A program made the position numbers and the translations under genes. A stretch of 28,190 nucleotides of DNA, taken from DATKMS01 sp041497995. Lineage in GTDB: Bacteria > Desulfobacterota > Binatia > HRBIN30. Below the pieces are notes generated by a model. It was not told where the DNA came from. It saw nothing but the letters and a program-made list of their open reading frames with translations, and searched no databases. Below, in pieces: positions 1-9,200 of this stretch (positions are counted from its first letter, which is position 1; each line of letters opens with the position of its first letter). The stretch is from positions 1-28,190 of the forward strand of contig JBGQHM010000040.1 in the NCBI GenBank assembly GCA_041497995.1, in the 5' to 3' direction.

Positions 1-137
1 GCGACGCCCTCGGCGGCATCACGGCGCACATCATTGACTGCCACCCGCGCCCCTTCACCGGCAAACCTGAGGGCGATGGCGCGTCCCAGTCCCGATCCAG
101 CGCCCGTAATGAGCGCCACCCGACCTTGCAATTTCAT
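1..137 (-). CDS. Short-chain dehydrogenase/reductase (SDR), N-terminal part
   Basis: This is the first 45 codons of a gene running off the left edge. The peptide opens with a beta strand and the glycine-rich Rossmann signature ITGAGSGLGRAIA (TGxxxGxG), then a second strand VAVNDV ending in Asp. This is the NAD(P)-binding start of the classical SDR family; the Asp after strand 2 usually favours NAD(H). The ATG is supported by an AAGGAGG ribosome-binding site at 146-152, 8 nt upstream. A weak promoter-like pair (TGGACA, 17 nt, TACGTT) lies at 176-204 on this strand. Substrate and catalytic Ser-Tyr-Lys lie outside the window, so specificity cannot be given. Confidence 0.85.
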   Translation of the reverse strand, partial: MKLQGRVALITGAGSGLGRAIALRFAGEGARVAVNDVRRDAAEGV

Positions 138-368
138 CCCGACACCCTCCTTGTCTCAGTCCAGAGAGAGGCCGGAACGTAGTAGAAGGGTTCGAGCTTG
201 TCCACGCAGGGGCTGCCTCCACTGGCGAGGGAGCAGTTCCGTTGACGTCGCGCTAGACAAATCTGTACCGGCCGGCGAGCTGCACCGGGCCTCCGCTTCG
301 GGAGGGAACGCCCGCAGGGGTGGCATCCGCTTTGCTCACCCAACGGCCCCAGGGCAAGGGAGGGTAGA

Positions 369-662
369 ATGGCACGAGCATGGTTCCTTTCGACAGATCT
401 GAAACCGCGGGCGCTCGAATCGGAGGAGATGTTGCTGCTGGCGGTCCTTGAGCAGGCGGTCGCCGACATGGACCACCCGTGCCCAGCGGTGCGTGCTGAC
501 GCAGACGCCTACATTTTCTCCTACGACGCCGACTACAGCCTCTTCAGCTTCGATTCCGTATGCACGTACTTTAAGTTGTCGCCGGACGCTGTGCGAGAGG
601 CCCTACGCGACCGCCGCGACCGCAAGGGACGCAGCAGAGCGGACTTCAAGAGCGCTGCGTAA
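369..662 (+). CDS. Small conserved protein of unknown function (paralogue A)
   Basis: A 97-residue soluble protein that I do not recognise by name. It has no signal peptide or membrane segment. The ATG follows GGGAGGG, 4-5 nt upstream. It clearly resembles the protein encoded at 1352-1741: both share LAVL-x2-A near the start, DADA-(Y/W)-I in the middle, then FSF-(D/E)-x-(V/I)-C and a Pro-(D/E)-x2-R segment. The C-terminal half (FSFDSVCTYFKLSPDAVREAL) reads like a helix-turn-helix or small helical domain, with a basic tail (RDRRDRKGRSR). This suggests nucleic-acid binding but does not prove it. The gene is convergent with coaE. Confidence 0.7.
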   Translation: MARAWFLSTDLKPRALESEEMLLLAVLEQAVADMDHPCPAVRADADAYIFSYDADYSLFSFDSVCTYFKLSPDAVREALRDRRDRKGRSRADFKSAA

Positions 663-681
663 CCCGTACCCGCGAGAGATG

Positions 682-705
682 GGCGCCGTGGACGCTCACG
701 GCGCC
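682..705. terminator. Hairpin between convergent genes
   Basis: GGCGCCGTG (682-690), a 6-nt loop and CACGGCGCC (697-705) form a perfect 9-bp GC-rich stem. It lies 20 nt past the stop of the upstream small gene and overlaps the coaE stop codon (696-698). No U-tract follows on either strand, so a classical intrinsic terminator is not shown. A bidirectional stop or 3'-end stabiliser is plausible. Confidence 0.4.
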
Positions 706-1307
706 GTGGCGCGCCGCCACGCTGCACTGACGCTTTGGCGCAACTCATCGATTGATCCTCGGTTCTCAATCACCACGTGAGCCGCCCTGCGACGCTCGGC
801 ATCGCTGAGCTGGGCATCGACCCGCCGAGCGATCTCCCCAGCCGAGAGGCCGCGCTGGGTACCCAGTCGATCGATCACCGCATCTTTGCCGGCAATAACC
901 AACCAAACTTCATCTACAAGCGGCAGCCAGTTGGCCTCGATCAGGATCGCCGCCTCGACGACGATGGGCCGCGAAACACCCGATTCTCGTAGCAACAGGA
1001 TGCGCCGCTGGACCTCGGCAAAGATGAGCGGATGGACGATGGCGTTGAGTCGCTTCAGCGCCTCGGAATCCTGGAAGACGATGGCCCCGAGCTTCTGGCG
1101 ATCGATGGTCTCATCTGACTTGAGGATCTCGTTTCCGAAGGCGTCGATGACGCGACGCCAGCCCGCCGTGTTCGGACGGTACACCTCGTGGCCGACAAGG
1201 TCAGCATGAATAACCTCGGCACCAAGGTCTTCGAGCATCTTGGCGACCGTACTCTTGCCGGAGCCGATACCGCCGGTGAGTCCGATCGTCAGATGGCGCT
1301 GGGGCAT
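696..1307 (-). CDS. coaE: Dephospho-CoA kinase
   Basis: Catalyses the last step of coenzyme A synthesis, phosphorylating the 3'-hydroxyl of the ribose of dephospho-CoA with ATP in the cytoplasm. The 203-residue length is normal for CoaE. The N-terminus has the P-loop GGIGSGKST (residues 12-20). It is followed by the family pattern VIHADLVGHEVY with the catalytic Asp, and by RLNAIVHPLIF, a hallmark of CoaE (the HP motif in the CoA-binding lid region). The C-terminal region carries the adenine-binding QLSDAERRRAAHVVIEN stretch (Q-x5-(K/R)-x3-A-x3-I-x-N). It sits 44 nt downstream of paralogue B on the same strand, so the two may be co-transcribed. Confidence 0.96.
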   Translation of the reverse strand: MPQRHLTIGLTGGIGSGKSTVAKMLEDLGAEVIHADLVGHEVYRPNTAGWRRVIDAFGNEILKSDETIDRQKLGAIVFQDSEALKRLNAIVHPLIFAEVQRRILLLRESGVSRPIVVEAAILIEANWLPLVDEVWLVIAGKDAVIDRLGTQRGLSAGEIARRVDAQLSDAERRRAAHVVIENRGSIDELRQSVSAAWRRATAP

Positions 1308-1351
1308 GCGTGTTCACCCGCGCAGATCAGTCCGCTGCTGCGGACAATGCG

Positions 1352-1741
1352 TCAGCCAACCGCCAAGAAGTGGCCGTCAGAGACCGGCGCGGCCGCTTCC
1401 CGCCCCGTAGCTTGCGGGCACTGCAGTGCCTGCTTGCGCCAGCGCTGCACGCCACGACGCAGGTACTCGGGGTTGATCTCCAGCGTCTCGCAGATGTTTT
1501 CGAAGGAGAAGTACCAATCACGATCCTCACAGGAGATCCAGGCATCGGCATCGCCGAACAGCTGGCGACCATGCCCGTCTCGAGTGAACGCGTACTTCTG
1601 GTAGCAATCGAGCGCATCCTGCAAGACAGCCAACATCAGCCGCTTCTCGCCACGCACAGCGGAGCCGCCGCGAAAGGCAGCGTAAAACTGCGCTGGTAAC
1701 AATGCATCAGGTTCGAATAGGCCAAAGGATCGGTCAGTCAT
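1352..1741 (-). CDS. Small conserved protein of unknown function (paralogue B)
   Basis: A 129-residue protein without signal peptide or membrane helix; function unknown. I chose the ATG at 1741 over an upstream in-frame ATG at 1774 because GGGGGAG precedes it at good spacing and the extra 11 residues look non-coding. Shared features with the product of 369-662 are LMLAVLQDA (residues about 35-43), DADAWI and FSFENICETLEINPEYLRRG. The block FSFEN-(I/V)-C-x-x-L-x-(I/L)-x-P-x-Y-(L/I)-RRG resembles a short helical DNA-binding module. It lies upstream of coaE with a 44-nt gap. A hairpin at 1856-1895 separates it from HU. Confidence 0.75.
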   Translation of the reverse strand: MTDRSFGLFEPDALLPAQFYAAFRGGSAVRGEKRLMLAVLQDALDCYQKYAFTRDGHGRQLFGDADAWISCEDRDWYFSFENICETLEINPEYLRRGVQRWRKQALQCPQATGREAAAPVSDGHFLAVG

Positions 1742-1855
1742 AGCTGCTCCCCCACACCATCCCAAATGCGCCAACCGTAGCCACGCCGCCTACCTTAGCC
1801 AAATGAAAAGGGCTACAGAACTGGCAAGCGGCGCTAATCAGTATGCCACGGAACA

Positions 1856-1895
1856 CACGACACCGACACCCGCCCAGCGGCGCGTCGGTGTCGTG
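1856..1895. terminator. Hairpin downstream of HU
   Basis: CACGACACCGAC (1856-1867) and GTCGGTGTCGTG (1884-1895) form a perfect 12-bp stem with a 16-nt loop, 41 nt past the HU stop codon and before the next minus-strand gene. The minus-strand flank has only a short T-rich stretch. It is probably an HU transcription terminator, possibly working with Rho. Confidence 0.5.
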
Positions 1896-1936
1896 CGTTC
1901 AACCCAGCGCATCCGGCACCCGGGCCGGAAGCCACG

Positions 1937-2218
1937 TCACTTTTTGCCGAGAACCGTTTCCTTGAACGTCTTGGCAACCGAGAAACGGACCTTCTTGCGA
2001 GCCGGAATCTTGATCGCCTCGCCCGTTTGTGGATTGCGTCCCATGCGGGCCTTGGTCTGTACCTTACGGAACGTTCCGAGACCGGGAATCTTGACGGGCT
2101 CGCCCTTGCGCACCGTCGCCACCGTCAGATCGACCAGCGCCAGCAGTGTAGTATCCGCCTGCTTCTTACTGAGCTCCGATGCCTCAGCCAACTTTTGCAC
2201 GAGTTGTGATTTCGTCAT
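1937..2218 (-). CDS. HU-family DNA-binding protein
   Basis: A nucleoid-associated histone-like protein that bends and compacts DNA as a dimer. Its 93 residues are the usual HU length. The order is a two-helix dimerisation part (MTKSQLVQKLAEASELSKKQAD), then the beta-sheet core with VKIPGLGTF. The DNA-intercalating arm carries GRNPQTGEAIKIPARK, including the conserved RNP motif (R-N-P), and a C-terminal helix follows (FSVAKTFKETV). The ATG is preceded by GGGGAGGAAGGG at 2221-2232. It stands as a single transcription unit with its own candidate promoter and downstream hairpin. HU versus IHF cannot be settled here; the homodimeric HU form is the simplest reading. Confidence 0.95.
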   Translation of the reverse strand: MTKSQLVQKLAEASELSKKQADTTLLALVDLTVATVRKGEPVKIPGLGTFRKVQTKARMGRNPQTGEAIKIPARKKVRFSVAKTFKETVLGKK

Positions 2219-2281
2219 GGCCCTTCCTCCCCTCAGGTAGTGTCTGCGTTCCTCGACGTTCTTCTGCCGAGCCGATAACGG

Positions 2282-2315
2282 CGTATAAGTGCAACGAGGG
2301 GGCCGTCGCTGTCAA
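2282..2315 (-). promoter_or_regulatory. Candidate promoter of HU gene
   Basis: On the minus strand a perfect TTGACA (2310-2315) is followed by a T/A-rich CTTATACG. The best -10 choices are ACTTAT (19-nt spacer) or TTATAC (21 nt), both with long spacing. It is the only A/T-rich spot in the 176-bp gap upstream of HU, which supports a promoter, but the spacing makes the call weak. Confidence 0.3.
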
Positions 2316-2394
2316 GCAAAATGTTGCGATTTTCGGCTCCCAGACGCGTTTTTTTGAGTGTGTAGCTTGGCGCTGCAGCCGTGCCGGGGTGCGC

Positions 2395-3711
2395 TCAATC
2401 GTAGTATTCCAATCCGAGGTGCGTGATCAGGTCTTCACCACGCAGGTAGCGCAGCGTGTTCTTCAGCTTCATCAACTGTATGAACAGATCGTGTTCAGGA
2501 TACAGACCCGGCGCAGTTTGGGGACTCTTGAAGTAGAAGGACAACCACTCTTGGATTCCCTTCATCCCGGCCCGCTGCGCTAGATCGAGAAACAGGGCCA
2601 CGTCGAGCACCAGCGGCGCCGCTAGGATCGAATCGCGGCACAGGAAATTGATCTTGATCTGCATCGGGTAGCCGAGCCACCCAAAAATATCGATGTTGTC
2701 CCAACCCTCCTTGTTGTCGCCGCGCGGCGGATAGTAGTGGATATTCACCTGGTGGACGTAACCTTTGTAGAGTTCGGGATAGAGCTCTTCCTGCAGCATC
2801 ACGTCTAGAACCGACAGCTTGCTCTCCTCCTTGGTCTTGAAAGATGACGGCTCATCCAAGACCTCACCGTCGCGGTTGCCGAGGATATTGGTGGAGAACC
2901 AGCCGGTCAGGCCCAGCATCCGTGCCTTCAACCCCGGCGCAATGATCGTCTTCAGAAGCGTCTGGCCAGTTTTGAAGTCCTTGCCGCACACCGGGACACG
3001 GTTGTGCTCCGCGAGCTCCGTGAGCGCCGGGATGTCCACGGTGAGATTCGGTGCACCGTTGGCAAATGGGATCCCGCGCGAGAGCGCAGCGTACGCGTAG
3101 ATCATGCTTGGTGCGATACTCGGGTCGTTGCCGCGCAGCCCGGCCTCGAAGCTCGCTAGTGACATGTGGACCGTCCCCGGCCGCAGGAAGCTCTCCGTAC
3201 TCCCGCACCAGATCATCACCGTGCGCTCAACGCCAGAGTGGGCGCGGAATGCATCGATGTCGTTCATCAGCTGCTGCGCCAAGTCGAACTTGGACGCGCC
3301 CTGTTTCACATGTGCGCCATTGAGGCGTTTGACATACTCGCGATCGAAGACCGCCCGCCACGGCACAACCGCCTCGAGCTCGCTACGAACCAGGTCGATG
3401 AGCCCACGCTCGACAACGCCAGCCCGCAACGCTGCCTGGTAAGCATTGTCGGGAAAGATGTCCCACGCGCCGAACGTCAAATCACTCAGCGACGCGAGTG
3501 GAACGAAGTCGCGGATGTGGGGCGTGCGCTTCTCCGTGCGCTTGCCAAGCCGAATGGTCCCAAGCTGCGTCAGCGACCCGATCGGCTTCCCGACCCCCTT
3601 CTTGATGAGCTCAACTCCGGCGATGAACGTGCTGCTGACTGCGCCCAGCCCTACCAACAGTACGCCCAGCTTTCCCTGGGCATCTGCCATCGGTCGTTCG
3701 ACGCCACGCAT
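2395..3711 (-). CDS. myo-Inositol-1-phosphate synthase (INO1 family)
   Basis: Converts glucose 6-phosphate to 1L-myo-inositol 1-phosphate with bound NAD+, the committed step to inositol lipids and solutes. The 438 residues fit the bacterial/archaeal short form. A Rossmann start GVLLVGLGAVSST (about residues 16-28) binds NAD. GKDFKTGQT and LGNRDG are conserved active-site loops. The blocks HYYPPRGDNKEGWDNIDI and YPMQIKINFLCRDSILAAPLVLD are diagnostic for the family and hold catalytic lysines. The start is uncertain: ATG at 3711 is used, but ATG at 3690 (MADAQGKLG) is equally possible and neither has a clear Shine-Dalgarno. It is divergent from nadA across 128 bp. Confidence 0.93.
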   Translation of the reverse strand: MRGVERPMADAQGKLGVLLVGLGAVSSTFIAGVELIKKGVGKPIGSLTQLGTIRLGKRTEKRTPHIRDFVPLASLSDLTFGAWDIFPDNAYQAALRAGVVERGLIDLVRSELEAVVPWRAVFDREYVKRLNGAHVKQGASKFDLAQQLMNDIDAFRAHSGVERTVMIWCGSTESFLRPGTVHMSLASFEAGLRGNDPSIAPSMIYAYAALSRGIPFANGAPNLTVDIPALTELAEHNRVPVCGKDFKTGQTLLKTIIAPGLKARMLGLTGWFSTNILGNRDGEVLDEPSSFKTKEESKLSVLDVMLQEELYPELYKGYVHQVNIHYYPPRGDNKEGWDNIDIFGWLGYPMQIKINFLCRDSILAAPLVLDVALFLDLAQRAGMKGIQEWLSFYFKSPQTAPGLYPEHDLFIQLMKLKNTLRYLRGEDLITHLGLEYYD

Positions 3712-3789
3712 AGTTGCAGGTCAATAATGGAGACCCGGAAGGGGCGCAAGGGCCGGCGGGCGCAGCCGTCGTGTGCCCCGCCAGATCCG

Positions 3790-3818
3790 TTGACTGGCGC
3801 GACGACTTTGTGTATCAA
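3790..3818 (+). promoter_or_regulatory. Promoter of nadA-nrtR
   Basis: TTGACT (3790-3795), exactly 17 nt, then TATCAA (3813-3818). These match the sigma70 consensus at 5/6 and 4/6. The transcription start would fall near 3825, giving a leader of only about 15 nt that still contains the AAGGAG site at 3829-3834. Confidence 0.55.
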
Positions 3819-3826
3819 TTACGCAA
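3808..3826. promoter_or_regulatory. Candidate NrtR operator
   Basis: TTGTGTA-TCAAT-TACGCAA is an inverted repeat with 7-bp arms (6 of 7 paired) and a 5-bp centre. It covers the -10 box and the predicted transcription start of nadA. A repressor bound here would block transcription. The NrtR-type regulator encoded downstream in the same operon is the obvious candidate. The assignment rests on position and symmetry, not on a known consensus. Confidence 0.5.
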
Positions 3827-3839
3827 CCAAGGAGATGTG

Positions 3840-4847
<1,008 letters not shown>

Positions 4848-4851
4848 TCCT

Positions 4852-5538
4852 ATGCCGTCGACAGCCGCGACATCGGCTGGGCGACCCGCCGCGTCGCCGC
4901 TCGTAGCCGTAGACGTTGTCATCTTCACCATCGATCGCGGCGCCCTACAGGCACTGCTCGTCGAGGTGAAGCGTGGCCCATTCGCCGGCCGCTGGGCGCT
5001 TCCTGGCGGCTTGGTACCTGTTGGCGAATCACCGGAGACGACGGCTACGCGCGAGCTGTTTGCGCAAACGGGCATTCATGATCTCTACTTGGAGCAGCTG
5101 CGCACCTTTGGTGAGCCCGGGCGGGACCCGCACGCGCACGTCGTGTCCGTGGCCTACTTCGCCTTGGCAGCCTCCAAGGGCGAAGCGAATGCTACCAACC
5201 CCAAGTACACGCGCTTGGAGTGGTTCCCCGTGCGCGCGCTACCATCGCTGGCATACGACCACAATGCCGTTGCGCAGTACGCCCTCACCCGCCTGCAAGC
5301 AAAGCTTGAGTACACCAACATCGTCTACAGCCTGTTGCCGCGCGAGTTCACCATGGGCGAGGTGCAGCAGATCTACGAGATCATCCTCGGGCGGCCGCTC
5401 GACCGCCGCAACTTCCGCAAGAAAATCCTTACTGCCCGCTTGCTCAAGCCGTTGCACCGGCAGCGCCGTGGGCGACACCGCCCGGCGCAGCTGTACGCCT
5501 TCACGCGCCGCGAGCCGATGAACGTCCAGATGCTGTGA
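4852..5538 (+). CDS. nrtR: NrtR-type transcriptional regulator, Nudix-like domain plus winged helix
   Basis: Encodes 228 residues with a Nudix-fold domain (about 15-145) and a C-terminal winged helix (about 150-225). The C-terminal block holds LPREFTMGEVQQIYEIILG, LDRRNFRKKIL and RPAQLYAF, the layout of NrtR repressors of NAD metabolism. These sense ADP-ribose or related nucleotides through the Nudix domain. The Nudix box keeps Gly53, Glu59, Arg67 and Glu68, but the two metal-binding glutamates of the EExG part are Ala71 and Gln72, so pyrophosphohydrolase activity is probably lost. It is 4 bp downstream of nadA and translationally coupled. Its likely target is the palindrome over the nadA promoter, giving autoregulation. 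A catalytic Nudix hydrolase is the less likely alternative. Confidence 0.9.
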   Translation: MPSTAATSAGRPAASPLVAVDVVIFTIDRGALQALLVEVKRGPFAGRWALPGGLVPVGESPETTATRELFAQTGIHDLYLEQLRTFGEPGRDPHAHVVSVAYFALAASKGEANATNPKYTRLEWFPVRALPSLAYDHNAVAQYALTRLQAKLEYTNIVYSLLPREFTMGEVQQIYEIILGRPLDRRNFRKKILTARLLKPLHRQRRGRHRPAQLYAFTRREPMNVQML

Positions 5539-5568
5539 GCCCCTTGGCCCCTGCCGCGCAAATGCACC

Positions 5569-5597
5569 TTGACGCGCTCTTCGTGCGCGCGTAGAGT
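5569..5597 (+). promoter_or_regulatory. Promoter of tetR-RND operon
   Basis: TTGACG (5569-5574), a 17-nt spacer and TAGAGT (5592-5597), matching sigma70 at 5/6 and 4/6. The start point would lie near 5604, inside the first arm of the adjoining inverted repeat. Confidence 0.5.
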
Positions 5598-5629
5598 GAA
5601 CCTAGGCTCATTATTTGAGCCGAGGTTCA
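5597..5629. promoter_or_regulatory. TetR-family operator, 33-bp inverted repeat
   Basis: Arms TGAACCTAGGCTCA (5597-5610) and TGAGCCGAGGTTCA (5616-5629) are inverted copies matching at 13 of 14 positions around TTATT. The repeat begins at the last base of the -10 box, covers the expected transcription start and ends 4 nt before the tetR ATG. The GAGG in the second arm (5622-5625) also serves as the ribosome-binding site. Length and position fit self-repression by the TetR protein encoded next. Confidence 0.8.
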
Positions 5630-5633
5630 AAAA

Positions 5634-6281
5634 ATGATCCTACCCTCACGCAAGCAGCGCGAGCTTGCCCTCCGGCAAGAGATCATCTTCGATGCCGCCG
5701 AGGCCGTGCTGGCCGAGCGCGGCTTGCATCGCGCCTCCGTCGACGAGGTCGCCAAACGCGCCGAGGTCTCGGTCGGCACGCTGTACAACCTCTTCGGCAA
5801 CAAGGAGAACCTCTACACTTCCCTCCTGGAGCGCGGCGTCGACGAAGTGCGCGAGGCCGTGCGGGTGCGCGTCGCCGACGCCACCACCGGCATCGATCAA
5901 CTGCACGCGGCCCTCGACGCCATCTTCGCCTACTTCGCGGACCATCAGCTCGCCTTCCGCGTCTACGTGACCGCCTCGCATGGGATGGAGTGGAACGTCC
6001 TGCCGCAGTTCGGCGACCGCGTCTTCCGCAGCATGCAGGCATTCCTCGGCGACGTCACCGCGCTGTGCCGCCTCGCCGTACGCGAGGGTACTCTGCCCCG
6101 CATTGATCCGGCCCTGCTGGCGATGGCGTTGATGGGCACGGTGAATTCATACGTCACGCACTGGGCCACCCACCGGCGCGGCACACTCGCGGCGTATCAA
6201 AAGGGTGCGCACGAGATCCTCGAAGCGCTCAGCCGGGGCCGGACGCGACCCGTGAGCCGCATCCGCAGGGGGCGCGCATGA
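5634..6281 (+). CDS. TetR/AcrR-family transcriptional repressor
   Basis: A 215-residue one-component regulator. The N-terminal helix-turn-helix covers about residues 14-60 (IIFDAAEAVLAERGLHRASVDEV through VSVGTLYNLFGNKENLY), the classical TetR pattern with Gly-Thr-Leu-Tyr and F-x-N-K. The C-terminal helical part (about 70-200) would form the ligand pocket and dimer interface; the basic tail RPVSRIRRGRA is unusual. The ATG sits directly behind the 33-bp inverted repeat. Its TGA overlaps the ATG of the RND pump by 4 bp (ATGA), so pump and repressor are co-translated. It probably represses its own operon until an effluxed compound or metabolite binds. Confidence 0.93.
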   Translation: MILPSRKQRELALRQEIIFDAAEAVLAERGLHRASVDEVAKRAEVSVGTLYNLFGNKENLYTSLLERGVDEVREAVRVRVADATTGIDQLHAALDAIFAYFADHQLAFRVYVTASHGMEWNVLPQFGDRVFRSMQAFLGDVTALCRLAVREGTLPRIDPALLAMALMGTVNSYVTHWATHRRGTLAAYQKGAHEILEALSRGRTRPVSRIRRGRA

Positions 6282-9200
6282 TCCTCGCCGATGTCTCCGT
6301 CCGCCGCCCCGTGTTTGCCACAATGGGCATCGGGGCGCTCGTAGTAATGGGCATCTTCGCGTACCGCAGCCTCGTGGTCGACCTTTTCCCCAAGACCGAC
6401 ATTCCCGTGGTCGCGATCACCACCACACTAGCGGGAGCAGGCCCGGAGGAGATGGAAGCCCGGGTCACCAAGGTGATCGAGGAAGCGGTCAACACGGTGG
6501 GCGGCATCGATGAGATGCGGTCCGTAACCCTCGAAGGCTTCTCGCGCGTCATCGTCATGTTTCTGCTCGAACGCAACCTCGAGGCGGCCGCGCAAGACGT
6601 GCGTGACAAGATCGGCGCCGCCTTGAAGCAGCTCCCCGACGGCACCGATCCGCCGGTGGTCGAGAAGTTCGATCCGGACACCACGCCGGTCGTGTTCCTG
6701 TCGGTCTCGGGCGACCGCGCCCTGCGCGAGCTGACGGAGGTCGCGAAGAAGCAGGTCAAGGAGCACCTCGAAAGCTTGCCCGGCGTGGGTGCCATCAAGA
6801 TCGTCGGCGGCCGCGAGCGCGAGGTCCAAGTCGTCGCCGATGCCCACCGCCTCGACGCCTACGGTCTCACGATCGCCGACGTGGCCCGCGCACTCGCAAC
6901 GCAGAACGTCGAGGTGCCCGCCGGCCGCGTCTCGACCAGCGACCATGAAGCGACGCTCCGCACACTCGGGCGCATCGGCACGGTGGCGGACTTTCAGCAC
7001 ATCGTGGTGGCAACACGCGGCGGCACGCCGATCCGTATCTCGGACATTGGCCGCGTCCTCGATGGTGTTGTCGAGCCGCGCTCGTTGTCACGCTACAACG
7101 GCCGCAATGCGCTGACCTTGCTCGTGCGCAAGCAGTCGGGTGCCAACACCGTGTCCACCGTGGACGCCGTTGCCGAGCGCCTCGAAGAGATCCGCAAGAC
7201 CTTGCCGCCCGGCGTCCAGGTCACCGTGACCCGCAATCAAGCGGACTTCGTCCGTACGGCTCTGAACGAGGTGCAGAAGCACCTCATCATCGGCGCGCTG
7301 CTAGCCAGCATCGTCGTCTTCGCGTTCATGGGAGACTGGCGAGCCACTCTCATCGCTGCCGTCGCCATTCCCTGCTCGATCATCACCACCTTCACGTTGA
7401 TGAAGGTGATGGGCTTCTCGCTCAATTGGCTGACGCTCCTGGCGCTGACGCTCTCCGTCGGCATCGTCATCGACGATGCCATCGTGGTGCTGGAGAACAT
7501 CTTTCGCTTCATCGAAGAGAAGCACATGTCGCCGTTCGAGGCGGCGCGTGCGGCGACCGCGGAGGTGGGGCTCGCCGTGAGCGCCACAACGCTCTCGCTG
7601 GTAGTGATCTTTGTCCCGGTCGCCTTCATCCCCGGCATCATGGGCTCGTTCCTCGAGAGCTTCGGCCTGACCATGGCCGGAGCCATCATGGTCTCACTGC
7701 TCGTCGGCTTCACGCTCACGCCGATGTTGGCGTCGCGCTTCCTGCGCCCGCACGCTGGAAAGGGGTTGTCGCGTGAGGCGTGGTTCTTCCGTCCCATTGA
7801 TCGCAGCTACACGGCTGTACTGCGGTGGTCCATGCGCCATCGTTGGCTGGTCGTGGTTGCCGCGATGCTGACCATTGCAGCCATTCCACTCATCGGGCGG
7901 ATCGTCGGCACGTCCTTCATTCCCGAAGATGACCGCGGTGATTTCGAGGTGAACATCAAGACCCCGCCCGGGTACACGCTGACGCGCACCGACGCCGTGG
8001 TCCGCGACATCGAGCGGCAGGTGCAGGTGCTTCCGGGCATCGCCCATCTCACCGTCAACGTCGGCTCGCCGGACACCGATTCCGTCACCACCGCTCAGAT
8101 GGTCGTCGTCATGCACCACATCGAGGAGCGCACGGTGACACAGTTCGATGTGATGACGCAGGTGCGCAAGATCCTGCGCGACTATCCCGAGCTGCGCGCC
8201 AGCGTCGACCAACCACCGCCGATGTCCGGCAGTGGCATGCGCTCAGCCGAAATTGTCTACAACGTCGAAGGTCCCGACCTGGACGTGCTCGAACGGCTTG
8301 CCGGTCAGGTCCGCGACATCATGACGTCGACGCCGGGAATCGTCGACGTCGACACCACGTCGGAGCCCGGCAAGCCCGAAGTGCAGGTCCGCATCAACCG
8401 CGCCAAGGCGGCGGACCTCGGCGTGGCGGTGTCTGACATCGCCATGAGTCTGCGGACGATGGTGCAGGGCGATACGGTGACCACGTTCAAGGACGGACTG
8501 GACCTCTACGATGTGCGCCTGCGGTTGCAGGAGGGGGACCGCTCGGATCCACGATCACTGGGCCAGCTGATGGTCCCGTCGTCGCGGCTCGGTCGTGTGC
8601 GACTCGACAGCGTGGTTGACGCGGTACGCGGCACCGGGCCCGCCCAGATCGATCGCCGCAACCGCGAGCGTCAGATCAGTCTGCTCGCCAACATGGCGCC
8701 AGGCCAAGCGCTTGGCGACGCGCTACGCAGCGTTGACAGGCGCGTGCACCAACTCGACATCCCGGCCGGCTACCGCACCGGTGTCACCGGCATGGGGAAA
8801 CTGCTCAATGAGACGATCAGCGGTTTCCAGCTCGCCTTCCTGCTGTCGCTCATCTTCATGTACATGGTGCTGGCCAGCCAGTTCGAGAGCTTCCTGCACC
8901 CGATCACCATCCTCCTGTCGCTGCCACTCGCCGTCCCGTTCGCGCTCGTATCGTTGTGGATGGTGGGCGCCACGCTGAACATGTTCAGCGCCCTCGGCAT
9001 CCTCCTGCTGTTTGGTGTGGTGAAGAAAAATGCGATCCTACAGATTGATCACACCATCGGCCTGCGGGCGGACGGCATGGCGATGTCGGAAGCGATCATC
9101 CAAGCCAACCGCGAGCGCCTGCGACCGATCCTGATGACCACCATCTCACTGGTCGCCGGCATGATTCCGCTGGTGTTCTCGAGCGGCGATGGCGCCGTCA

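Noticed and set aside
706..720. Short palindrome GTGGCG-CGC-CGCCAC
   Set aside because: It lies inside the coaE 3' coding region and is easily produced by GC-rich Ala/Arg codons.
2349..2355. Run of seven T as an intrinsic terminator
   Set aside because: No stable stem directly precedes it on the plus strand, and no plus-strand gene ends there.
3714..3839. 42-codon N-terminal extension of NadA
   Set aside because: It crosses the promoter and palindrome; the ATG at 3840 has AAGGAG and gives the normal protein length.
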